Below are positions 40,712-49,175 of a DNA stretch of 64,000 bases, piece by piece. How positions within the stretch are numbered: the stretch's first letter is position 1; each line of letters opens with the position of its first letter. Under the pieces are notes generated by a model that saw nothing but the letters and a program-made list of their open reading frames with translations, was not told where the DNA came from and ran no database searches. The stretch is from Phenylobacterium soli (GTDB taxonomy: Bacteria > Pseudomonadota > Alphaproteobacteria > Caulobacterales > Caulobacteraceae), in NCBI RefSeq assembly GCF_003254475.1, contig NZ_QFYQ01000001.1, positions 1,488,001-1,552,000 of the forward strand. Reading direction: 5' to 3'. Position numbers and translations under genes: made by a program.

Positions 40712-41611
40712 ATGCTCGACTGGAACGACCTCCGCGTCGCCCTCGCCGTGGGGCGCACCGGCTCCGCGGCCGCCGCCGCGCGCGAGCTCGGCGTCGACGC
40801 GACCACCGTCTCGCGCCGCATCACGGCTCTCGAGGGGGCGCTCGGGCAGCCGCTCTTCGAGCGTCGGCCGGACGGATTCCACCTGGTGGAGGGGCGCGAG
40901 GACCTCATGGCCCGTGCTGAGCGGGTGGAGGCGGAGATGGACGCCTTCCAGGCCTTCGCCGTCGGTCGTCGGCGCCGGCTCGAGGGTCGCGTCCGCGTCA
41001 CCGCCACCGAGACCATGGTGGCCCATCTTCTCGGTCCCGTTGTCTTCCGCCTGCGCCGCGACCACCCGGGTCTGAAGGTGGAGATCGTCGTCGACGACCG
41101 GCGGCTCGACCTCGTCCATGCCGAGGCGGACGTGGCGCTGAGGGTCGGCTCCACGCCGACGGAGCCCTCGCTCATTGGCCAGCGGCTGCCCGACAGCTGC
41201 TGGAGCCTCTATTGCAGCCGCGCCTACGCCGCCGCCTATGGCCGCCCCGGCACGCCGGAAAGCCTCGCGGATCACCTGTTGGTCGCCGGTGAGGGGCCGC
41301 TCGCGGCGATCGCGCCTTTGACCTGGCTGGAGGCCCAGGCGTCGGCCGCTGAGGTGGTCTGCCGGTGCAACACCATCCCGAACCTTGCGGCGCTCGTGGC
41401 GGCCGGCGTCGGCGTCTCGGTCCTGCCCTGCGTGATCGGCGAGACGTCCGAGGAGCTCCTGCGCTGCCTTCCTCCGCCGCCGGAGCTGCGGTCCGAACTC
41501 TGGCTGCTGTACCACGAGAGCCAGCGCCGCTCCGACCTCGTGCGCCCGTTCGTCGAGGCCTTGGCCCGCGAAGTCCGCGCGCAGCGCCGCCTGCTCGACC
41601 CACAAGCCTGA
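40712..41611 (+). CDS. LysR-family transcriptional regulator
   Basis: A 299-residue regulator. Winged helix-turn-helix at the N-terminus (LRVALAVGRTGSAAAAARE, then LGVDATTVSRRITALEGALG), followed by the periplasmic-binding-like sensor domain (LEGRVRVTATETMVAHLLGP...). ATG 40712 is supported by alignment with other LysR starts (MLDWNDLRV). It likely controls the divergent SnoaL-like gene. Confidence 0.85.
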   Translation: MLDWNDLRVALAVGRTGSAAAAARELGVDATTVSRRITALEGALGQPLFERRPDGFHLVEGREDLMARAERVEAEMDAFQAFAVGRRRRLEGRVRVTATETMVAHLLGPVVFRLRRDHPGLKVEIVVDDRRLDLVHAEADVALRVGSTPTEPSLIGQRLPDSCWSLYCSRAYAAAYGRPGTPESLADHLLVAGEGPLAAIAPLTWLEAQASAAEVVCRCNTIPNLAALVAAGVGVSVLPCVIGETSEELLRCLPPPPELRSELWLLYHESQRRSDLVRPFVEALAREVRAQRRLLDPQA

Positions 41612-41619
41612 GCCCCAAA

Positions 41620-41656
41620 AAGACGGCGGCCGCACCCCGGCTGGGATGCGGCCGCC
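41620..41656 (-). terminator. Intrinsic terminator for glycine-zipper gene
   Basis: GGCGGCCGCA (41625-41634) / TGCGGCCGCC (41647-41656), a 10-bp stem. On the minus strand the stem is followed by TTTTT (plus strand CCCCAAAAAG before it), so it ends the 41705-42157 gene. On the plus strand it may also stop the LysR gene. Confidence 0.75.
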
Positions 41657-41704
41657 TCGTTCAAAGGGCCTCGTGTGTGTGTCGGGACGCGGCCCTAAGT
41701 CTGA

Positions 41705-42157
41705 TTAGTAGGGGTACGAGTAGCCGTTGTAGTACCCGTTGTAATAGCCGTTGTTGTAGGTGTTGTAGCTCGGCTGACGGTAATAGCCGTAGCGATCGTA
41801 GTAGCCGCGGTTGGCGTAGCTGTTGTCGTAGTAGCTGCTGCCGTAATAGCCATTATTGTAATAGCCGTTATTGTAGTAGCGGCCGTTGTAGCCGTAGTCG
41901 CACCGCGTCTTGGCGGACGAGCGGCCGATGGCGTTGCCAACCAGGGCGCCGGCGAGGCCGCCGACGATGGAACCTTCGGTGCGGCGGCCGTGGGCCGCCA
42001 CGTTCGAGCCGATGGCCGCGCCGGCCAGGCCGCCGATCACGGCGCCGGTCGTGCCGCTCGAGCTACGGTGACAGGGATCCTGCGCGAACGAAGGGGTGGC
42101 GATGGCGCCGGCCGCCAGAGCGGCGATCACGGCGCCGGTAACAGCGGCGGTTCTCAT
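41705..42157 (-). CDS. Secreted glycine-zipper protein with Tyr/Asn-rich repeat tail
   Basis: A 150-residue protein. Signal peptide (TAAVTGAVIAALAAGAIATPSFA), a glycine-zipper 2TM-like segment (GAVIGGLAGAAIGSNVAAHG and GSIVGGLAGALVGNAIG), then a ~60-residue tail of imperfect YYNNGYYN units. The start MRTAAVTG has GGAG six bases upstream; a further upstream ATG lacks a site. The tail DNA is a degenerate repeat (GTTGTAGTAGCC-like), prone to copy change. An imperfect TGAAC repeat lies upstream at 42235-42251. Confidence 0.65.
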   Translation of the reverse strand: MRTAAVTGAVIAALAAGAIATPSFAQDPCHRSSSGTTGAVIGGLAGAAIGSNVAAHGRRTEGSIVGGLAGALVGNAIGRSSAKTRCDYGYNGRYYNNGYYNNGYYGSSYYDNSYANRGYYDRYGYYRQPSYNTYNNGYYNGYYNGYSYPY

Positions 42158-42234
42158 GGATCGCTCCAATCCTCAGTTGCTGGCCGACAACACACTCGCT
42201 GCGGCCCATGGAGCGCATTAAACACCCGGCGCCT

Positions 42235-42251
42235 TGAATGGCTCCGTGAAC
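42235..42251 (-). promoter_or_regulatory. Imperfect TGAAT/TGAAC direct repeat
   Basis: TGAATGGCTCCG-TGAAC with 12-bp period, 78 bp before the ATG of the glycine-zipper gene. It has one mismatch and one extra base compared with the repeats at 1254 and 37323, so it is a weaker member of that set. Confidence 0.25.
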
Positions 42252-42328
42252 GCCTCGTTATGTTCTGTTCATCTTCGAGAGCCGATGCGCTCTACTCTCC
42301 GAAACCTGAGCTGCGTCCAGCTGGACTG

Positions 42329-43042
42329 TCAGCGCACGAAGCTCGCGCCGTTGATGTCGATCACCGCGCCGGTCATCGATGCGGGCGCCTCCAACGCCAG
42401 ATAGGCGACCGTGCTGGCCACCTCCTGCGGCTCGGCCACCCGGCCCAACGGGATGTCGGCCAGCAGCTTGTCGCCGCCGCGGCTCGCCAGATAGTCCTCG
42501 GCCATGCCAGTCATCACGAACCCGGGGCAGACGGCGAAGGCCAGGACGCCTTCGGCGGCATAGCCGCGGGCGATCGACTTGGTCATGCCCACCATGCCCG
42601 CCTTGGAGGCCGCGTAGTGCCAGTGGCTGGGGCTGTCGCCGCGATAGGCGGCCCGGCTCGCCACGTTGACGATCCGTCCGCCGCCGCCCCGCTCGCGGAA
42701 ATGCCGGATCGCCGCGCGGCAGAGGTCGGCGGAGGCCTGCAGGTTGATCTGCATCGTCCGGGCCCAGCCGGCCTGCCATTCGTCCAGCGAAGCGTCGAGG
42801 CTCACCGGCTCGAACACCCCGGCGTTGTTGACCAGCACGTCGATGCGGCCGTCGAGCCGGGCCAGCGCCTCGCTCCACAGGCGGTCGGCGGCGGCAGGAT
42901 CGGAGAGATCGGCGGCGATGACGCCGTCCGAGGCGGTGCGGCCGTGACCGACCACGCGGGCGTCCTTGCGGGTCAGCCGTTCGGCCACTGCGGCCCCGAT
43001 GCCGCGCGTGGAGCCGGTGACGAGCACATGAGTCTGGGTCAT
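42329..43042 (-). CDS. Short-chain dehydrogenase/reductase (237 aa)
   Basis: NAD(P)-dependent oxidoreductase. Cofactor motif TGSTRGIGAAVA near the start, NNAG (VLVNNAGVFEP), and the catalytic Ser in VNVASRAAYRG with Tyr-x3-Lys in HYAASKAGMVG. Similar to 3-oxoacyl-ACP reductase-like SDRs; the substrate is not evident. It is transcribed alone. Confidence 0.8.
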   Translation of the reverse strand: MTQTHVLVTGSTRGIGAAVAERLTRKDARVVGHGRTASDGVIAADLSDPAAADRLWSEALARLDGRIDVLVNNAGVFEPVSLDASLDEWQAGWARTMQINLQASADLCRAAIRHFRERGGGGRIVNVASRAAYRGDSPSHWHYAASKAGMVGMTKSIARGYAAEGVLAFAVCPGFVMTGMAEDYLASRGGDKLLADIPLGRVAEPQEVASTVAYLALEAPASMTGAVIDINGASFVR

Positions 43043-43118
43043 GACCCGGTCCTAACCTGCATGTCGGGATGGCGCACCCCCGGTCGTCCTTGGCTCAGAC
43101 AGCCACGTGAGGACCCCC

Positions 43119-43466
43119 ATGCGTTTCCTGACCATCTACCACCCGACCTCCAGCGAAGAGGGCGGCTCCCCCACCCCCGAGCACATGGCCGCCATGGGCG
43201 CTCTGATCGAGGAGTGGACCGCCAAGGGGATTCTGATCTCCACCGAGCCGCTCACGCCGCGCGAGGCGTGCGCGCGCCTCACCCTCGTCGGCGGCGAGTT
43301 CACGGTCGAGCCGGAGATCGTCCGGGCCGGCGGCTTCGCCTTCCTTGAGGCGCCGTCCAAGGCCGCGGTGGTCGAGGCCTGCAAGGCCTTCCTGAAGGTC
43401 GCCGGCGACGGCACGGTGGAGATTCGCCAGATCCTGGAGTTCGCGCCCGAGCCGCAGCCGGCCTGA
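43119..43466 (+). CDS. YCII-family protein
   Basis: A 115-residue protein with FLTIYHPTSSEEGGSPTPEHMAAMG and VEACKAFLKVAGDGTVEIRQI, the ends of YCII-related proteins (DGPF-type). Such small dimeric proteins are often partners of ECF sigma factors, but none is adjacent. Start at ATG 43119 with GAGG upstream; an in-frame GTG at 43107 is less likely. Confidence 0.65.
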   Translation: MRFLTIYHPTSSEEGGSPTPEHMAAMGALIEEWTAKGILISTEPLTPREACARLTLVGGEFTVEPEIVRAGGFAFLEAPSKAAVVEACKAFLKVAGDGTVEIRQILEFAPEPQPA

Positions 43467-43473
43467 CGCTTCC

Positions 43474-44082
43474 CTAGCGCCTGACGAGGGCGCCGGCGAA
43501 ATCGATGACGCACATGGCGCCATAGGCGCGGTGCGGCGCGCAGGAGACGCCGGCCGACTGGTAGTGAGCGCCGAAGATGTTCTGGCGGTGGCCGCGGCCC
43601 GGCACGCCGGAATCGATGATCAGCTGTCGCACCACCTCGCGCGGGTCCTCGTAGCCGTAGGAGATGTTCTCGGCTGCGAGGCCCGCCCAGACGCCGTGGG
43701 CGTGGAGCCGCTCGGAGAGGGTGGCGCCCGTCGGACTGACGTGGCCGACCTGGCCGGCGCGGCCCTGGGCCGAGGCGTGGGCCTGGGCGGCCGCCGCCAG
43801 CGCCTCGCTGGCCGACAGCGGCGGCAGCGGCGACTGGCGCATCAGGAACTCGATCGCTTCGGAGAGCGCATCCACGTCCTCATTGCCGATCTCGGAGTAG
43901 CCGACGACGCCGCCCACATAGGCGTCCTTGCGGAGCTGGCGGGCGTATTCGGCTGGGTGAGTGCGGGCGAAGTTCACCTCCGCCAGCACCGCGGATTCGA
44001 CGCCGCCCGCGCTGGCCGGCGCGGCGGCGGACACGATGGAAAGCGCGGCGAGGGCGGCGGAAGCGGCGCACAGCCTGCGCAT
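43474..44082 (-). CDS. CAP-domain (SCP/PR-1-like) exported protein
   Basis: A 202-residue protein with a signal peptide ending TAAPASA-like (SIVSAAAPASAG). The CAP domain is visible: VLAEVNFARTHPAEYARQL, HVSPTGATLSERLHAHG, AENISYGY, and VPGRGHRQNIFGAHYQSAGVSC, including the conserved His/Glu pocket residues. Secreted CAP proteins act as proteases or lipid/sterol binders; the specific role is unknown. Confidence 0.85.
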   Translation of the reverse strand: MRRLCAASAALAALSIVSAAAPASAGGVESAVLAEVNFARTHPAEYARQLRKDAYVGGVVGYSEIGNEDVDALSEAIEFLMRQSPLPPLSASEALAAAAQAHASAQGRAGQVGHVSPTGATLSERLHAHGVWAGLAAENISYGYEDPREVVRQLIIDSGVPGRGHRQNIFGAHYQSAGVSCAPHRAYGAMCVIDFAGALVRR

Positions 44083-44213
44083 GGATGACCCCCAACTTCG
44101 TCACCCGTCCCGAGCGCTGGCTAGCATGCGCCGGTTAAGCCCGCGCTGCGGCGCTTTGACTTCCGCGTGGTCAGCCGCAGTGTCGTCCGGGCAAAGACAT
44201 AGGGAGGAAGGCC

Positions 44214-45185
44214 ATGAAGGAGTTCACCGGCAGGTTCGCGGTGGTGACCGGCGGCGGCACGGGGATGGGGCGCGAGCTCGCGCGCCAGCTCGCGGCAGAG
44301 GGCTGCAACGTGGCCATGTGCGACGTCAGCCAGAAGAACATGGCCGAGACGGTGGCCCTGATCGAGGAAGACCGGCCGCCGCAGGGCACGCGCGTCACCA
44401 CCCACATCGCCGACGTCTCGGACGAGAGCCAGCTGCAGCGGTTCCGCAAGGAGTTCGAGGAGCAGCAGCAGACGGACAAGCTGCACCTGCTGTTCAACAA
44501 CGCCGGGATCGGCGGCGGCGGCAGCTTCGTCAACGATCCGCGGGAGGAGTGGGAGCGGACGTTCAACGTCTGCTGGGGCGGCGTCTACCTCGGTTGCCGC
44601 ACCTTCCTGCCGCTGATGCTGAACGCGGACGAGGGGCACATCGTGAATACGTCGTCGGTGAACGGCTTCTGGGCCTCCCTCGGGCCGCAGGTCAGCCACA
44701 CCGCCTACGCGGCGGCGAAGTTCGCGGTGAAGGGGTTCACCGAGGCTCTGGTCACCGACCTGCGGCTGACCGCGCCGCACATCAAGGCGAGCGTCGTCAT
44801 GCCCGGCCACATCGGCACCTCGATCGTCGCCAACTCGCGCAAGGTGATGACCGGCACGGACGCCGACGAGCTGTCCGGCGAGGACATCGAGCGCGCCCGC
44901 GCCCGCATCGGGCGGATGGGCCTCGACACCGCCCAGCTCACCGACGACGCCATCCGCGCCCTCGCCGCCGAGCAGCATCGCCGGTTCCTGGAAGAAGCCC
45001 CGACGACGGCGGCCGAGGCGGCCAAGATCATCCTCGACGGGGTCAAGGCCGAGCGCTGGCGGATCCTCGTCGGCGCCGACGCCCACCGCATGGACGAGCT
45101 GGTCCGCGCCGACCCGGAGAACGCCTACGAGCCGGCCTTCTTCGAGCGGCTGATCCAGGAAGTGGGCTGGAAGCTCGGCGGCTGA
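44214..45185 (+). CDS. Short-chain dehydrogenase/reductase (323 aa)
   Basis: SDR with VVTGGGTGMGRELARQLAAEG cofactor motif, NNAGIGGGG and catalytic Tyr-x3-Lys in AYAAAKFAVKG. The C-terminal ~80 residues (LAAEQHRRFLEEAPTTAAEAAKIIL...VRADPENAYEPAFF) are longer than the SDR core. AGGGAGGAAGG lies before the ATG. The stop is two bases from the stop of the convergent P450 gene. An alcohol dehydrogenase for hydrophobic substrates is plausible. Confidence 0.8.
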   Translation: MKEFTGRFAVVTGGGTGMGRELARQLAAEGCNVAMCDVSQKNMAETVALIEEDRPPQGTRVTTHIADVSDESQLQRFRKEFEEQQQTDKLHLLFNNAGIGGGGSFVNDPREEWERTFNVCWGGVYLGCRTFLPLMLNADEGHIVNTSSVNGFWASLGPQVSHTAYAAAKFAVKGFTEALVTDLRLTAPHIKASVVMPGHIGTSIVANSRKVMTGTDADELSGEDIERARARIGRMGLDTAQLTDDAIRALAAEQHRRFLEEAPTTAAEAAKIILDGVKAERWRILVGADAHRMDELVRADPENAYEPAFFERLIQEVGWKLGG

Positions 45186-45187
45186 GC

Positions 45188-46432
45188 CTAGCGGGCCGCC
45201 ACCTCGAGCCGCTCGAGGCCGCGGAAGAACGGCAGGCGTCGCCACTCCGGCGCCGCGGCAGGGTCGGCGAGCCGCAGGTCCGGGAAGCGCTGGAACAGCT
45301 TGACCAGCGCCACCTGGGCCTCGAGCCGGGCGAGCGGCGCGCCGATGCAGATGTGGGCCCCGCCGCCGAAGGCCACGTGCGGCCTGTGCTTGCGGGAGAC
45401 GTCGAAGCGGTCGGGATCCTCGAACACCTCGGGGTCGCGGTTGGCTGCGCGCAGGTGCGGGTTCAGCGCCTGGCCCTGCGCCACCGGGCAGCCGCCCACC
45501 TCCATCTCGGCCGAGGCGATGCGGCCGGTCATGTCCACCGGCGGCTCATAGCGCAGCACCTCCTCGACCACGGCGCTGACGATGCCGAAGTCGGCCTTGA
45601 GCTTGGCGAGCTCGGCTGGGTGGAGCAGCAGCAGGCGCACGCCGTTGCCGATCAGGTCGGTGGTGGTCAGGTTGCCGCCCACCAGCAGGGCCTGGAGGTT
45701 GATGCGCAGCTCGTCGTCGGAGAGCTGGGCGCCCGCCGCCTGGAGCTGGACCATGTCGGACAGCAGGTCGTCGCGCGGGTTCTTGCGGCGGTCGGCGAGC
45801 TGCTCGGTGAAGTAGGCGTTGAGCGAGGCGCCGGCGGCCTCCATCTGGGCCGTCTGCTCGGCCGTGCGGAAGGGGTTCAGCCCCTGGATCACGCCCTCGG
45901 ACCATTCCCGGAACTCAGCGAGGCGCGCATGGTCGACGCCGAGGATGGAGGCGATGACGTCGATCGGGATCGGCACGCAGTAGCCGGCCATCAGGTCGAA
46001 GGTCGTTCCGTCGGCGGGCAGGCGATCGAGGGTCTCCTCGACGATGCGCTCCACCTGCGGCTTGAACCTGGCCACCCTGGCGTAGAGCGCCTGGGACAGC
46101 GGCTGGCGCACGCGGGCGTGGTCGGGATCGTCGAGCTGCAGGATCGAGGTGGTCGAGCTGCGCGGCAGGGAGAGGTCGACCTCGCCGCCGAACCGGCGGC
46201 GCATGAGGCTGTCGTTGCCCCGCAGCGGGTCGCGCCACAGGTCGCGGTCGTTCACCACCCCGCGCACGTCGGCATAGCGCGAGAGGATCACCGCGCCGGA
46301 CATCTCGTCCTTGTGGGCGGGACAGCGGCGCCGGAGGTCGGCGAGCAGGGAATAGGGATCGGCGCGGTAGGCTTCGTTGAGCGGCGTCAGCTCGAGGATC
46401 GAGGGAAGGGGCTTGTCCGACGTCTGGTCCAT
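45188..46432 (-). CDS. Cytochrome P450
   Basis: A 414-residue soluble bacterial P450. Heme-binding loop FGGGAHICIGAPLAR, with the Cys thiolate ligand, and the ExxR pair EEVLR are present. The I-helix oxygen-activation motif reads GGNLTTT, where the usual acidic residue before the Thr (AGxET/DT) is a Leu. That change might alter proton delivery. Start ATG 46432 has GGGAGG six bases upstream. The redox partner is not in the window. Confidence 0.87.
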   Translation of the reverse strand: MDQTSDKPLPSILELTPLNEAYRADPYSLLADLRRRCPAHKDEMSGAVILSRYADVRGVVNDRDLWRDPLRGNDSLMRRRFGGEVDLSLPRSSTTSILQLDDPDHARVRQPLSQALYARVARFKPQVERIVEETLDRLPADGTTFDLMAGYCVPIPIDVIASILGVDHARLAEFREWSEGVIQGLNPFRTAEQTAQMEAAGASLNAYFTEQLADRRKNPRDDLLSDMVQLQAAGAQLSDDELRINLQALLVGGNLTTTDLIGNGVRLLLLHPAELAKLKADFGIVSAVVEEVLRYEPPVDMTGRIASAEMEVGGCPVAQGQALNPHLRAANRDPEVFEDPDRFDVSRKHRPHVAFGGGAHICIGAPLARLEAQVALVKLFQRFPDLRLADPAAAPEWRRLPFFRGLERLEVAAR

Positions 46433-46508
46433 GGCGGGCCTCCCTGGGCCCGCCAAACTTAACGCCGTTCAGTCCGGCCTCAAGTGTGACCCGAGGGAAA
46501 GCGGGGCG

Positions 46509-46739
46509 TCAGTGAAGCGCGACGGGGGCCCGTTCGAGGATCGCCAGGAGCTGGGCGCCGAGCAGCACCTCGATCCGGTCGCCTTCGGGAACCTCGCGCA
46601 ACAGGTTTCTCACGCCCTCGATGAGCCCGGCGGGATCGCCGGAGAAGAACAGCACAATCGGGGCGGCGAGGGCCGCGCCGAGGACGCGGATCTCCACTTG
46701 GGGCCAGGCGATCGACTTGGGCCAATTCAGCTCGCGCAT
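46509..46739 (-). CDS. Small hypothetical protein (76 aa)
   Basis: The encoded protein starts MRELNWPKSIAWPQVEIRVL and ends LLGAQLLAILERAPVALH. It has an Ala/Leu-rich helical part and no ribosome site, so the start is uncertain. Composition looks genuine, but no family is recognised. It lies between the P450 and the RTX gene. The 289 bp upstream (46740-47028) hold only a modestly AT-richer stretch that may carry the promoter of the RTX gene. Confidence 0.4.
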   Translation of the reverse strand: MRELNWPKSIAWPQVEIRVLGAALAAPIVLFFSGDPAGLIEGVRNLLREVPEGDRIEVLLGAQLLAILERAPVALH

Positions 46740-47028
46740 GAGGTGTACAACTGAAACCGGAGTCTGACCCAGCGCCACCAAGCCTAGGTTGTGTGAACGA
46801 TATTCACTGTCATTCTCAACTGCTGGCTGCTCATTTCGAGTAGGGCGCGGATTCGCGGCGACACCTCCACGTCCGGATTTCGACAATCGAGAGGAACGGG
46901 AGGGCGCCGGCTGGAAAACGGCGCGCCGTCGCCGTCTGTCGGCAACTCGACTTAGGCGAGAACGACTTGCGGAGATCTCGCTGTGCGGTGCTAGACCTTC
47001 ACATAGGTAAAGCTTGCGGAGGGCCGCC

Positions 47029-48075
47029 ATGCCCACTCTGATCACCGGCCCGGCGGGCGTCGACATGAACGGCCTGGACGTGAGCGTCCTGCTCGACGGC
47101 ACGGTGACGCTGGAGACCCCGACCCAGTACGTCGAGGACTACTACGGCCAGACGATCAGCTTCGCCGGCACGGGCTTCACCTACGACAGCTTCGGCTATC
47201 CCACCGGCGGCCTGGTGACCGGCCTTCAGGTGAGCCAGGCGGGGCAGCTGATCTATCAGGTCACCGGCATGTCGATCCCGGTGACGACCTGGGAGTATTG
47301 GGCCAACACCGGCGACACCGTCGGCGCCATGAAGGGTGTGCTGGGCGGGGCGGACACCTTCACCGGCTCGATCGGCGCCGACACCATCGGCGGCTTCGCC
47401 GGCGACGACGTGATGTCCGGCGGCGGCGGCAACGACGTCATGGACGGAGGCGCCGATGGCGTGGCGAGCTCCGGTTCGGGCGCCGACACCATGACCGGCG
47501 ACGCCGGCAACGACACGCTCACCGACGAGGACGGCCAGAACTTCCTGCAGGGCGGCGACGGCAACGATTCCATCAACGGCGGCGCCGACTTCGACCGCAC
47601 CAACGGCAACGTCGGCAACGACACCGTGCACGGCAACGCCGGCGACGACTGGGTGACCGGCGGCAAGGACAGCGACGTGCTCTACGGCGACGCCGGCAAG
47701 GACATCGTCAACGGCAATGTCGGCAACGACACCGGCTATGGCGGGGCGGGGGACGACGTGGTCCGCGGCGGCCAGAACGACGACGTGCTCTATGGCGACG
47801 ACGGCAACGACTGGATCACCGGCGACCTCGGCAACGACACCCTGACCGGCGGGCCCGGGGCCGACACCTTCCGCGCCTTCTCCGGCGGCGGCCTCGACCG
47901 GATCACCGACTTCCACGCCGCCGAAGGCGACCGCATCCAGCTCGATCCGGGGACCGCCTACACGACGGCCCAGGTCGGCGCCGACGTGGTGATCACCCTG
48001 GGCGGCGGCGCGACGACGACGCTGGTCGGCGTGAACCTCGCCGACCTGCCGCAGGGCTGGATCTTCGGGGCTTGA
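47029..48075 (+). CDS. RTX calcium-binding repeat protein
   Basis: A 348-residue protein with no N-terminal signal, which fits type I secretion. The first ~105 residues form an unknown domain, followed by about 12 glycine/aspartate-rich nonapeptide repeats (GGDGNDSIN, GNAGDDWVT, YGDDGNDWI and so on) that bind Ca2+. The C-terminus is GLDRITDFHAAEGDRIQLDPG and TLVGVNLADLPQGWIFGA, a typical secretion-signal-like end. ATG 47029 has GGAGGG upstream. No type I secretion transporter is nearby. Confidence 0.85.
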   Translation: MPTLITGPAGVDMNGLDVSVLLDGTVTLETPTQYVEDYYGQTISFAGTGFTYDSFGYPTGGLVTGLQVSQAGQLIYQVTGMSIPVTTWEYWANTGDTVGAMKGVLGGADTFTGSIGADTIGGFAGDDVMSGGGGNDVMDGGADGVASSGSGADTMTGDAGNDTLTDEDGQNFLQGGDGNDSINGGADFDRTNGNVGNDTVHGNAGDDWVTGGKDSDVLYGDAGKDIVNGNVGNDTGYGGAGDDVVRGGQNDDVLYGDDGNDWITGDLGNDTLTGGPGADTFRAFSGGGLDRITDFHAAEGDRIQLDPGTAYTTAQVGADVVITLGGGATTTLVGVNLADLPQGWIFGA

Positions 48076-48112
48076 TGGGGGCGACCGGCGAGGGGGGCTC
48101 TGAAGCGCAAGC

Positions 48113-48826
48113 TCAGGGCTCCCCTTCCTCCGCCCGGGCGTATTCCTCGGGCGTGATCTCCGAGTAGCGCTTGACGATGACCGTGAGGCCCTGAGCGGTC
48201 TCGGGCGGCCTCAGGGTCTCTGCGACGACGACCCGCTCGGCGTACTTCTTGGGCGCGAGGTTGGCGGCGCGCCAGCGGATGAAGGCGAAGCGCAGCCGAT
48301 CGGACCAGACGGTGGCGTGGGTCGAGGCCATGACGATCTCGTGCGCCTCGTCGGCCAGGTGGTCCGCCTGCAGGCGGCGGGCCTCGGTGTAGGCGTCGGC
48401 GAACTCCGGCTTGTCCCGCGCCCACTTCAGGACGGTGCGATAGCACGGCATGTCGGGGTCGCGGGTGATCGCGATCAGGCTCTCGCCCTCGGACAGGCGC
48501 ATGCAGATCTCCTCCACGAGGGCCGGCCCGTACATCGGAGGCCGACCCCGTCGCCAGGGCTCGCGCCGCGCGGCGCGGGAGAGCTGCCGGTCCCGGTCGG
48601 CCAGGCGCGCGCCGATGCGGGCCGCCCGCTGAGCGGCGGAGAGCGCCTCGCCGAATTCTGGATGGGCGACGGCCCACTTCCAGGCGGTCTGGGGCGAAGG
48701 CCAGCCCGCCTCGGCGCCGATCCGGCGCAGGCTCTCGCCGGCCGCCACGCGGGCGCAGAGCGCGCGGCCCTGCTCGGGGGTGTAGCGCGACAGGCCGGCA
48801 GACTCCGGCGTCACCTCGAAGGACAT
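48113..48826 (-). CDS. Orphan small-terminase-like protein (paralogue B)
   Basis: A 237-residue homologue of the 9059-9733 gene. It again carries two helix-turn-helix units: about residues 15-67 (ALCARVAAGESLRRIGAEAG ... TAWKWAVAHPEFGEAL) and 98-165 (ICMRLSEGESLIAITRDPDM, then PCYRTVLKWARDKPEF). The 40-residue C-terminal tail differs from paralogue A. Conserved PCYxTV-x2-W sits in copy 2 here but in copy 1 of A. No other phage gene is nearby. An IS1595-family element splits the region upstream. An in-frame GTG at 48937, if used, would sit about 20 bp from a LexA-type box in the pre-insertion sequence. Confidence 0.68.
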   Translation of the reverse strand: MSFEVTPESAGLSRYTPEQGRALCARVAAGESLRRIGAEAGWPSPQTAWKWAVAHPEFGEALSAAQRAARIGARLADRDRQLSRAARREPWRRGRPPMYGPALVEEICMRLSEGESLIAITRDPDMPCYRTVLKWARDKPEFADAYTEARRLQADHLADEAHEIVMASTHATVWSDRLRFAFIRWRAANLAPKKYAERVVVAETLRPPETAQGLTVIVKRYSEITPEEYARAEEGEP

Positions 48827-48965
48827 GCCTCGGTGTTCCCTGGGGCGGTTGATTGGCAGGGCGCGGGCGCCGGCCAGCCGCGCCGCCTGGGGCGGTCGCG
48901 GGTCCTGGCGCAGATGCGCGAGCCAGCAGGGTGTCACGGGCGAGGGGGAGTGGGCAGTTATATAC

Positions 48966-49175
48966 ATGACAAAGCAGCCCGTCGGAGACTATGATTCGCC
49001 TGCGTTCCAGGCGTGTGAGGGCGTCAGTGTGACCGCTGAGATGCGTCGCGCTGGCGCTGTCGCTTTGGAGCTTGCGGCTGGCGCGCAGTCTTCGGAGGCT
49101 GTTGCTGAGGCGATTTATAATGCCATGCGCCAGCTTGAACTTCCGCGAAGACCCTCTGCGCGATCCGACTCTTGA
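48966..49175 (+). CDS. Small hypothetical cargo protein (69 aa)
   Basis: The ATG lies within the left inverted repeat. The central part TAEMRRAGAVALELAAGAQS then EAVAEAIYNAM resembles a widespread short alphaproteobacterial protein pattern (xxMIxAGxxAL...AxYxAM). It overlaps the 3' end of the HEPN-like gene on the opposite strand by 152 bases, so one of the two reading frames may be non-coding there. No strong ribosome site. Confidence 0.4.
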   Translation: MTKQPVGDYDSPAFQACEGVSVTAEMRRAGAVALELAAGAQSSEAVAEAIYNAMRQLELPRRPSARSDS

